Made by a program: the position numbers and the translations under genes
In this document: positions 1 to 6,963 of the stretch, piece after piece
Layout of the letters: each line of letters starts with the position of its first letter
Numbering within the stretch: the first letter of the stretch is position 1
Notes under the pieces: model-generated
What the model was told of the DNA's origin: nothing
The model's database searches: none
What the model saw: only the letters and a program-made list of their open reading frames with translations
Assembly (NCBI GenBank): GCA_046726375.1
Contig: JBKPAJ010000218.1
Location: 1-12,569 of the forward strand
DNA from: DASPWV01 sp046726375
GTDB taxonomy: Bacteria; Acidobacteriota; Vicinamibacteria; Vicinamibacterales; UBA2999
Reading direction: 5' to 3'
Length of the DNA: 12,569 nt

Positions 1-10
1 CGTCCGGCCG

Positions 11-1129
11 TTACTGAGACTTTCCACGCGCGGTGATCGGCCAGATCGCTTCCACACGATCGTTGCGGATGGCGTAAATCTGGTCGTACAGATTAACCAC
101 GGGATCGCAGTGCGGCACCACGAGCTCCAGACGATCGCCGATCTGATAGCTTTTGGCCGCCTCTTTGAACGTGATCACGCCGAATTCGTCGGAGCTCGCG
201 TTGTAGTCCATGCCTGGCTCGCCAATCACTCCGGCGTACGGCGTGTCGCTCGAGAGCGCCTTCGCCCCTGCATCCGTGGTCAGGCGACCCGGGAACCGGT
301 TGTTCAGGATCGTGGCGATGACGGTCAGTGAGATCGCAAAGTCGCTGTACACCGGCGATCCGTCCGCACTGCCAATGGCCAGGTACTGCATGTCCATGAA
401 GATATAGCTGCCCGCCTGCACGTCCGTAAGGCCTGGCGTCAGATGCTGAACGCTATAGGTGCCGGTGCCGCCGCCGCTGAAGATCTCCGTGTTGAGACCC
501 GCTGCCTTCATGGCGGCAGCGGTGCGCGCCGCCTCTTCGATCCCTCTCAGCGCGCGCTCTTTGCGCGCCGCAAAGCCGGCAACGTGTTGCGCACCACCGT
601 CGTACGCGAGGAGGCCGCGCAGCGCGAGGCACGGCAGTTGATCGACGAGTTGCGCCAGCGCCAACGCCGCGTCGCCCGGTGGAACACCGGTACGCATGGT
701 GACCGCCGCAACGTCGATCACGACGTCCGCGACGACTCCGGCCTCCTTCGCGGCCTCGGAGAGGGCGCGCGCATTCCGCTCTTCGTCCACGGCCTGAATG
801 AACCCCGCTGACCGCTTGCGAAGCTGCATCGCCCTGCGAATCTTGTTGACCGATGGATTGCTCGTGGTCATGCAGATCGATTCGATGCCGGCGTCGCTCA
901 ATGCCTCCGCCTCGCTGATCTTGGCCGTGCATATCCCGATCGCGCCGGCATCAAGCTGACGACGTGCGATCGCGGCGCATTTGTGGGTCTTCGCGTGCGG
1001 ACGGGCGGCGATGCCGTTCTTGGTAACAGCAGCCTGCAGCGTCGCAATGTTGGCGTCCAAGCGGTCGAGATCGACACAGAGTGCAGGAGTGTCGAGGTCC
1101 CATTTCGAAGTGCCGACTTGTGCGGACAT
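11..1129 (-). CDS. D-threonine aldolase / D-serine dehydratase-like PLP enzyme (fold-type III, alanine-racemase N-domain)
   Basis: This 372-residue protein has the two-domain plan of the metal-activated D-threonine aldolase/DSD1 family. The N-terminal PLP barrel begins with LDTPALCVDLDRLDANI and carries the family motif RPHAKTHK at about residues 43-50; K47 is the expected Schiff-base lysine. A glycine-rich phosphate-binding stretch, FSGGGTGTY, follows near residue 217. The C-terminal barrel ends with VVPHCDPVVNLYD, where H340 and D342 match the divalent-metal ligands of the family. Members cleave D-beta-hydroxy-amino acids to glycine plus aldehyde, or deaminate D-serine; the sequence alone does not say which. 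No signal peptide is seen, so a cytoplasmic enzyme is expected. The ATG overlaps the TAA of the upstream DUF3089 gene as TAATG, which suggests coupled translation. Length is normal for the family and all key residues are present. Family call is firm, substrate is not. Confidence 0.88.
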   Translation of the reverse strand: MSAQVGTSKWDLDTPALCVDLDRLDANIATLQAAVTKNGIAARPHAKTHKCAAIARRQLDAGAIGICTAKISEAEALSDAGIESICMTTSNPSVNKIRRAMQLRKRSAGFIQAVDEERNARALSEAAKEAGVVADVVIDVAAVTMRTGVPPGDAALALAQLVDQLPCLALRGLLAYDGGAQHVAGFAARKERALRGIEEAARTAAAMKAAGLNTEIFSGGGTGTYSVQHLTPGLTDVQAGSYIFMDMQYLAIGSADGSPVYSDFAISLTVIATILNNRFPGRLTTDAGAKALSSDTPYAGVIGEPGMDYNASSDEFGVITFKEAAKSYQIGDRLELVVPHCDPVVNLYDQIYAIRNDRVEAIWPITARGKSQ

Positions 1130-2295
1130 TACTGAGTCTTCTTGCGGCCGGCTTCGTACGCCTGCCCCTGCTGCCGAACGATGTCGACGAGATTGCCCAT
1201 CGCGATCTGAACGTCGACGAGGTGCAAGCCCCAGCTCGCGTTCACTTCACCGTTGGTCATCACGTCGCCTGTGATGTCGTCCGTCCGTGGATCGGCGGGG
1301 TCACCGTGCACCGTCACTTCGAGATAGCTGCCTTTCTCGTTCGACACGCACTGCGCGGTGAGCAGACCGGGAACGCTGACCCAAGGAGTGTCGATCGGCT
1401 TGGGTGGATTCACCCAGGGGCGCGGCTCCGCCGCGGAACCGGTGATGCTTCGCCCACCGGACGAGAGATACGCGTGTAGCTCGCCTTTGCTGCCACCCAA
1501 CGCGGCTGGATTGACGCACGCGGCCTCCATGCCTTCGCCCTGCACACGGCCAAAGCGTGAGTTCGCGGGAGGAGCAATCGTTGATCGAAACGATGCGTAC
1601 GCGATCACGCACCCCGTCTGCGTCGTCGAACGGCATAGCGGCATCTGCTTGAACGCCCCGCCCACGTCCTTGCCTCTCGGCACCGACAGACTGGTGCCGA
1701 GCAAGAGCGCCGAGACGATCGTCGATTGGGCCGGCTTGCCGTCGATTTCGTTGCGAATCAACTGCGTGAGCACGCCGGCGCCCTGCGAGTGTCCGATCAG
1801 CACAACGCCACGGCCGTTTTTGTCGTGCTGCAGGTAGTGATTCCACGCGTCGAGCACGTCGTTATACGCAAGCGCGCGGTCGACCTGTATCGGTGTGCCG
1901 GCGGTGGCGCCGCGGAGCGCCGTTAACGTCGCCTGACGGTACAGTGGCGCGTAAATGCGGCACTGCGAACCAAATCGCGCCAGTTGCGTGGCGACAACGC
2001 CGGTCTCTTCCGGCCCGGCAACCATGTCGCTGTTGCCACCGGGGTCACGCGACACCGTCGGGTAGACGTAGAAGCAATCAATCGCCGCGTTCGGGTTTGC
2101 CTTCCATGGTTCGCGCGTCAGCTTGCCGTCCTTCGCAACGACGGTCGTCGTCTGGTCAGCCGCGCAGGCATCCTGCCGGCCCGGCCGGCACAACCAGTTG
2201 TCGCCTTCGCTGTAATCGTTTTTCGCCTGCGCCGCGAGATCGCACACGGCACACCCGATGACCAACATGCACGCCGCTGTCAGGTGCCGAATCAT
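1129..2295 (-). CDS. Exported DUF3089 family protein, predicted alpha/beta-hydrolase
   Basis: The 388-residue product starts with a short basic head and hydrophobic stretch (MIRHLTAACMLVIGCAVC), a likely signal peptide ending near residue 22, so a periplasmic or secreted location is expected. The mature part shows the DUF3089 pattern: NWLCRPGRQDAC near residue 33, CFYVYPTVS near 74, and the nucleophile elbow LIGHSQGAG with S170 as the probable catalytic serine. A C-terminal WGLHLVDVQIAMGNL segment is also typical. DUF3089 members are predicted serine hydrolases of unknown substrate. I chose the ATG at 2295 because it precedes the signal peptide and has GGGAG 8 nt upstream. The frame stays open upstream to about 2832, but that stretch is antisense to the PadR and permease genes. 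The stop overlaps the start of the downstream PLP enzyme, so the two probably form one transcript. Function beyond hydrolase is not assignable. Confidence 0.85.
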   Translation of the reverse strand: MIRHLTAACMLVIGCAVCDLAAQAKNDYSEGDNWLCRPGRQDACAADQTTTVVAKDGKLTREPWKANPNAAIDCFYVYPTVSRDPGGNSDMVAGPEETGVVATQLARFGSQCRIYAPLYRQATLTALRGATAGTPIQVDRALAYNDVLDAWNHYLQHDKNGRGVVLIGHSQGAGVLTQLIRNEIDGKPAQSTIVSALLLGTSLSVPRGKDVGGAFKQMPLCRSTTQTGCVIAYASFRSTIAPPANSRFGRVQGEGMEAACVNPAALGGSKGELHAYLSSGGRSITGSAAEPRPWVNPPKPIDTPWVSVPGLLTAQCVSNEKGSYLEVTVHGDPADPRTDDITGDVMTNGEVNASWGLHLVDVQIAMGNLVDIVRQQGQAYEAGRKKTQ

Positions 2296-2297
2296 GT

Positions 2298-2328
2298 TTG
2301 TCACTCCCTGCAGAAGCGGGAGTATACA
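2298..2328 (+). promoter_or_regulatory. Candidate promoter for the PadR/permease operon, with divergent -10 for the DUF3089 gene
   Basis: On the plus strand TTGTCA (2298-2303) and TATACA (2323-2328) match five and four of six sigma-70 consensus bases, separated by 19 nt, slightly long. A start near 2335 would leave about 40 nt before the chosen PadR ATG. On the minus strand the same core reads TATACT (2326-2321), five of six matches to a -10 box, about 26 nt before the DUF3089 ATG; no good minus-strand -35 is seen. The GTATAC core could therefore serve both directions. This is motif matching only. Confidence 0.4.
2303..2323. promoter_or_regulatory. Perfect 6-bp inverted repeat, candidate operator between divergent genes
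   Basis: ACTCCC (2303-2308) and GGGAGT (2318-2323) form a perfect inverted repeat around 9 nt. It lies between the plus-strand -35 and -10 candidates, and on the minus strand its left arm is the GGGAG ribosome-binding site of the DUF3089 gene. It could be a binding site for the adjacent PadR repressor, or a small mRNA hairpin hiding that ribosome-binding site. The 6-bp arms are short, so chance is possible. Confidence 0.35.
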
Positions 2329-2376
2329 CACCTCCTGACATCCAAGATGAATGCGGCTTATCCTGGCAGCCAAGAT

Positions 2377-2706
2377 ATGCCCTCCGCTTCGACCGACGTC
2401 ATTCAAGGAACGCTCGACATGCTCATTCTCAAGAGCGCGGCGCTGCAGGCCATGCACGGCTTCGGCATCACGCAGCGGATCGAGCAGATCAGCGCCGGCG
2501 TCTTTCGCGTCAATCCGGGGTCTTTGCTCCTCGCGTTCCAGCGAATGGAACGGGCTGGACTCATCGACTCGGAGTGGAGCATCACGGAGAACAACCGCCG
2601 CGCCAAGTTCTATCGCATCACCGACAAAGGCCGCAAACAGCTCAAGGAGCACACGCGCGAGTGGGAACGGCGGGTCGCCGCCATTGCGCGTTTGCTCGAA
2701 GCCTGA
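2377..2706 (+). CDS. PadR family transcriptional regulator
   Basis: This is a 109-residue winged-helix protein of the PadR type that accompanies ADOP permeases in Acidobacteriota. It starts MPSASTDVIQGTLDMLIL, the usual opening of the group, followed by the recognition-helix region MHGFGITQRIEQIS (about 26-39), the region NPGSLLLAFQRME (47-59), and the wing EWSITENNRRAKFYRIT (66-82), ending in a helix rich in charged residues. PadR proteins repress neighbouring transporter genes and often their own. The usual Tyr-Pro of the GSLYPAL-type motif is replaced here by Leu-Leu, which is atypical. The ATG at 2377 fits the family N-terminus; an in-frame ATG at 2347 would add 10 residues (MNAAYPG...) and neither start has a clear ribosome-binding site. 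The permease starts 15 nt downstream, so the two are probably one operon. The divergent DUF3089 gene shares the upstream control region. Confidence 0.87.
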   Translation: MPSASTDVIQGTLDMLILKSAALQAMHGFGITQRIEQISAGVFRVNPGSLLLAFQRMERAGLIDSEWSITENNRRAKFYRITDKGRKQLKEHTREWERRVAAIARLLEA

Positions 2707-2721
2707 CACATACCCCCCGCT

Positions 2722-5449
2722 ATGCTGCGATCGCTTCGCTTCGGTGTTCGCCGCCTGCTGAACAAAGATCGAGCGGAGCGCGATCTGTCCGACGAGGTGC
2801 AGCACTATCTCGAGATGGCCGCCGCCGAGCACATGCGGCGCGGCCTTTCACGTGAGGAAGCGGTGCGCGCCGCGCGCGTCGCGTTCGGGGGTGTCGAAGC
2901 CGTCAAGGAACAAATCCGAACTGGCGGTTGGGAAGCTGCCGTCGAAAGCGTCTGGCGCGATATCCGCTATGCCTGGCGTGGCATGTCGCGCCATCCATTG
3001 TTCGCCCTGATCGTCGTCACGACGCTCGCCCTCGGGATCGGTGCGAATACAGCGATGTTCAGCGTGTTCAACGCGGTCATGCTGCGGCCGCTTCCCTATC
3101 ACGACAGCAGCCGGCTGACGTTGCTTTGGACCGACGACATCCAGCGAGGACTGCATCAAGAGACCACCGCCTACGCGACCAGCGCCGACTGGCAGCGCGA
3201 GAACCGCACGTTCGACGAGATCGCGTACTTCAACACGGCGCGCGCGACGTTAGGACAGGGAGAGATGCGCCAGCGGACGCGAACCGCGTTCGCATCGAGC
3301 AACCTTTTCCACCTGCTCGGCATTCCGGCGCTCACAGGTCGATGGTTCACATCTGATGATGAGCGCGCGGCGATACCGGTTGCGGTGATCAGCTACCGTC
3401 TGTGGCAACAGAGATTTGCCGCCAACCCCGATATTGTTGGCGAATCGCTCCAGCTCGACGACTGGCAGGGCAAAAGCGACAGCGACGCCGTCGAAATCGT
3501 CGGCGTGATGCCGCAAGGCTTCTATTTTCCCGACAAGCAGACCGACATCTGGACGATAGCCTCCACGACGTACTGGCGCTGGAAGCGTGAAAGTACGGAA
3601 CGCTTTCCTCCGTGGGCCCGCCAATGGACGGCAATCGGTCGCCTGCGGTCCGGGTCGAACATCTCGGAGGCACGCGACGATCTCGCGCGAATCGGCGAGC
3701 GTCTTGCGCAAACTTATCAATCCGACACGGCCGACTTCCCTGGCTTCGCGGTCAATATTGTTCCGCTTCTCGACACCGTGACGGGCGTCAAGCTCCAGCA
3801 CGCGCTCTGGCTGCTGATGGGCGCCGTTGGCCTGGTGCTGCTCGTCGCGTGCGCGAACGTCGCCAATCTTCTGCTTGCGCGCGGTTCGGCGCGGCAACAG
3901 GAGTGTGCGCTGCGACGGGCCCTCGGCGCGACCCCATTGCGCCTGATCCGGCAGCAGTTCATCGAGAGCCTGACGCTTGCCGCCATCGCCGGTATCGCCG
4001 GCGTGTTGCTCGGCGCAGCCGTAGTGTGGCTGCTTGGAGTCACTGCCGCCCAGCGTTTGCCGCGGTTCGACGACGCCGCTGCCATTGATATGCGGGTGCT
4101 CGCATTCGCCGTCGGCGCGTCGATCGCCTCGGCGGTCGTATTCGGGCTGCTGCCAGCTATTCGAGTGACCAGCGCGGACCGACTTCGCCTGACGCGGTTT
4201 CGCGGGGCGATTGTCCTCGCCGAATGCTCCGTCGCGGTCGTCGTGCTCGTGGCCGCAGGGCTGCTGTTACGCAGTCTCGCGCACGTGCGGTCTGTCGATC
4301 CGGGATTCGATGTGACATATGTACTAGTGGCGCGCGTGGAGTTTCCGCGAGAGCGCCTACGGCCGTCGACTTCAACAGGTCCGAGCCGGTACGGGCGGCG
4401 GCGCGCGAGCAGGCCCAGCAAACGCTCCTCGAGACCGTCGCTGCACTGCCGGACATCGAAGCGGCCGGGTTCGTCGACGACATGTTCGTTGCGAGTCAGG
4501 GCAACGAGTCGATTACCTTCCCAGGCGAGGATCAAAGAGGCATCGCCGCCGGTGAATTGCACGCCGCTGCCGCCACGGGGGAATACTTTTCAGCGTTCCG
4601 CGTGCCTCTTCGCCTAGGACGCTACCTGCGGCGCGACGACGTGTTCACCAAGATTCAGGGGTTATGGACGCCTGTGGACAAGAACCTGTCGCTCGTCGAA
4701 AAGGCCCGCCGCGCTGTTCCAGAGCCTGTGGTGGTGAACGAAGCCTTTGTGCGGCGCGCAAAAAGCCGATCGGCGAGCGTTTCTGCATCGATCCCACCGG
4801 CAAGACCTATTGGTACGAAATCGTCGGTGTCGTCGGCGACATGTACCGGGGCGGACCTGAACGGCCGGTGATTCCCGAGTATTACGGTCCGTTTCTGTCG
4901 GCCGGTTCGGCCCGCGCCGATCTGGTCGTTCGGACGCGCTCCAACCCGCTTACCGCCGTCGCGTCGGTAAGGGCAGCGATTGTCTCGGTGCTTCCCGGCG
5001 CCCTCGTGCCAAGCCTTAGACCGGCGGAGTTGGATTTTGCGGACTTCACTGCGCAGCGCAGCCTTGAAACGTGGCTTCTCACCGGTTTTGCGGTGTTGGC
5101 GCTGCTGCTGGCTGGAATCGGAATCTACGGGACGGTGCACTTCGCAGTCGCACAGCGGACGCGTGAAATCGGCGTGCGCATCGCAATCGGCGCGCGCCCG
5201 CGCGATGTGCTCACGAACGTGGTTGCAGGCGGCATGCGGCTGCCGCTCATTGGGTTTGCGGTTGGCCTCGGCGTAGCGTGTCTCGTCACGCGAGTGATGT
5301 CGCACTTTCTTTTTGGCGTCGCCGCAACCGATCCACTGACCTACGCGCTCGTCGCCGCAACGCTTGTCATCACCGCCGTCGTCGCGTGCTACGTTCCGGC
5401 GCGCCGGGCCGAGCGTCTCGACGCCGTCGTCGCACTTCGCGTCGAGTGA
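2722..5449 (+). pseudogene. ADOP-family ABC transporter permease (MacB_PCD/FtsX type), interrupted by two frameshifts
   Basis: Joined across three frames this gives about 909 residues, normal for the ADOP family. Order: N-terminal prefix domain (about 1-80), first membrane helix and MacB-type periplasmic domain opening at HPLFALIVVTTLALGIGANT (about 91-110), first FtsX domain (about 355-460, including LLVACANVANLLLARGSAR), second periplasmic domain, and the C-terminal FtsX domain (GFAVLALLLAGIGIYG, then TREIGVRIAIGA). It is an inner-membrane permease that would need a separate ATPase; none lies in the window. The frame runs from 2722 to about 4354-4362, moves by -1 (equivalent to loss of one base) and continues with AVDFNRSEPVR; near an A5 run at 4760-4764 it moves by -1 again to continue with KKPIGERFCIDPTG. 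All three parts keep family sequence with no internal stops, so the breaks are recent or are assembly errors. The linker after LLPAIRVTSAD looks shorter than usual. It lies in an operon with padR; the start is family-typical but lacks a clear Shine-Dalgarno. Confidence 0.85.
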
Positions 5450-5476
5450 CCGGCTGAACCCGGAGATTTCGAGAAC

Positions 5477-5590
5477 TGGAGATGTGGAGACATTGGAGAA
5501 GATTGGAGACCTGGAAATACGACGATCTCCAGATCTGAAAATCTAGTGATCACCAAATAAACAAATCTGCTCCAGATCTCCACATCTCCA
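5477..5590. repeat. TGGAGA/TCTCCA intergenic inverted-repeat element
   Basis: The 178-nt spacer between the permease and gltX is made of a short motif repeated in both orientations. TGGAGA occurs at 5477, 5485, 5494 and 5504; TCTCCA at 5526, 5577 and 5585. The left arm (5477-5503) and right arm (5565-5590) are reverse complements over about 26 bp with a small bulge, sharing TGGAGATGTGGAGA. A weaker inner pair, CTGGA (5511-5515) and TCCAG (5528-5532), lies in the loop. The block is clearly more A/T-rich than its surroundings and has no coding potential. It could be a dispersed extragenic palindrome, a terminator for the permease transcript, or a 5' structure of the gltX message. No clear T-tract follows the hairpin. 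I see no confident gltX promoter; GATAAAC at 5611-5617 is a weak -10 candidate. Confidence 0.75.
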
Positions 5591-5627
5591 AATCTACAAA
5601 TTCATGCTTCGATAAACTCTGATCCTT

Positions 5628-6956
5628 GTGACCCCGCGTCTTCGTTTTGCACCCTCCCCAACGGGATATCTGCACGTTGGCGGCGCTCGAACCGCGCTTT
5701 TCAATTGGTTGTACGCGCGACGGCACCACGGCACGTTCGTGCTTCGCATTGAAGACACCGATGTCGAGCGATCGTCGGCGGAGATGGTGACTGGAATCCT
5801 CGACGGACTGCGGTGGCTCGGCCTCGACTGGGATGAGGGTCCGGACGTTGGCGGCGCGCACGGGCCGTACTTTCAATCCGGACGTCTCGACAAGTATCGT
5901 CGTGCCGCCGAGGATCTGCTCGCACGCGGGCTGGCGTTTCGTGACCAAGGCGCTATCCGCTTCAAGGTGCCACCGGGCCAGACGTCGTTCACCGACCTCG
6001 TCCACGGCCCGATCGCGTTCGACAACGAGCACATCGAGAGCTTCGTCATCCTTCGATCGGATGGACATCCTACCTACCACCTGTCCGTTGTCGTCGACGA
6101 CATCGACATGGCGATCACGCACGTCGTGCGTGGAGACGATCACATTTCCAATACGCCTAAGCAGGTGCTGCTGTATCAGGCGGTCGGCAAACCGCTGCCC
6201 GCGTTTGCGCATGTGCCGCTGATCATGGGCCCCGACAAAAAGCGCCTCAGCAAGCGGCACGGCGCGACCTCGGTGATGGAGTACGCGCGGCAAGGGTACA
6301 TCGCCGAAGGCATGGTGAATTTCCTCGCGCTTCTGGGATGGTCACCCGGCGGCGACGAGGAGCTGTTCACGACATCCGAGTTGATCGATCGATTCACCCT
6401 CGATGGCATCAGCGGCGGCAATGCGGTTTTCAATACCGAGAAGCTCGATTGGTTCAACCATCAACACATTCTCCGTCTTAGCGACGACGAGCTGATCGCG
6501 CGCTTGCGGCCACTGCTGGATGCGCGCGGTTTATGGCGCGATGAGCTCGCGTCTGGAGATCGCGGGTGGTTCGTGCGTGTCCTCGCTCTGCTGAGGCCGC
6601 GCGCCAAACGGCTAACCGAATACATCGATGGCCTGCTGCCGTTTCTCGAGGAGCCGGCACAGTACGACGGAGACACGGTCAAGAAGCAGCTGATGACGCC
6701 GGGACTACAGACGCACGTTGCCGCGCTGCGCGACGCGTTTGCCCGCGCGGCGTTCGATGAGGCAACGCTGGAACAATCGCTCCGTCAGCTTGCGGAGCAG
6801 CGCGGTGTCAAGGCGGGCGCGTTGGTTCACGCGACGCGGATCGCGATGACGGGACGGATGGTAAGCCCGGGATTGTTCGAGATGCTGGCGTTATTGGGTC
6901 GGGAACGTGTGCTCGCGCGCCTGGATCGATTGATAAAGTATTTGGTGCGCATCTGA
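5628..6956 (+). CDS. gltX: Glutamyl-tRNA synthetase, short form lacking the zinc-binding insert
   Basis: A cytoplasmic class I aminoacyl-tRNA synthetase that charges tRNA-Glu with glutamate. The catalytic Rossmann domain opens with RFAPSPTGYLHVGGART (HIGH-type motif, H16-G19), and the second ATP-binding motif KRLSK sits at 205-209 within GPDKKRLSKRHGA. LRIEDTD (39-45), HLSVVVDDIDM (151-161) and RGDDHISNTPKQ (168-179) are all present, as is the anticodon-binding end (ARIAMTGRMVSPGLFEMLALLGRE-type sequence near 400-424). The length, 442 residues, is shorter than the usual 465-490: at about residues 101-115 LLARGLAF runs directly into AIRFKVPP, omitting roughly 40 residues that usually hold a Cys/His zinc site. 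The start is GTG at 5628; an upstream in-frame ATG at 5604 is followed within three codons by TAA. No strong ribosome-binding site is seen. It is probably the first gene of an operon with the two genes downstream. Confidence 0.95.
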   Translation: MTPRLRFAPSPTGYLHVGGARTALFNWLYARRHHGTFVLRIEDTDVERSSAEMVTGILDGLRWLGLDWDEGPDVGGAHGPYFQSGRLDKYRRAAEDLLARGLAFRDQGAIRFKVPPGQTSFTDLVHGPIAFDNEHIESFVILRSDGHPTYHLSVVVDDIDMAITHVVRGDDHISNTPKQVLLYQAVGKPLPAFAHVPLIMGPDKKRLSKRHGATSVMEYARQGYIAEGMVNFLALLGWSPGGDEELFTTSELIDRFTLDGISGGNAVFNTEKLDWFNHQHILRLSDDELIARLRPLLDARGLWRDELASGDRGWFVRVLALLRPRAKRLTEYIDGLLPFLEEPAQYDGDTVKKQLMTPGLQTHVAALRDAFARAAFDEATLEQSLRQLAEQRGVKAGALVHATRIAMTGRMVSPGLFEMLALLGRERVLARLDRLIKYLVRI

Positions 6957-6963
6957 GCACCTG

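Noticed and set aside
1984..2376. Longer form of the PadR gene starting inside the DUF3089 gene
   Set aside because: PadR family sequence starts only at about 2377; the earlier part is antisense to a clear gene.
2296..2832. N-terminal extension of the DUF3089 gene in the same open frame
   Set aside because: It is antisense to the PadR and permease genes, and a signal peptide with a good ribosome-binding site begins at 2295.
3717..4562. Long antisense open frame (281 codons) within the permease
   Set aside because: It is low-complexity Arg/Ser/Ala-rich sequence typical of a shadow frame in high-GC DNA, opposite a strongly conserved permease.
4354..4764. Programmed ribosomal frameshifting in the permease
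   Set aside because: The A5 run allows a -1 slip but is not a proper slippery heptamer, the first break has no slippery site at all, and no permease of this family is known to me to need two shifts.
5477..5590. CRISPR array
   Set aside because: The repeated unit is only about 6 bp, occurs in both orientations and has irregular 2-5 nt gaps; there are no spacers or cas genes.
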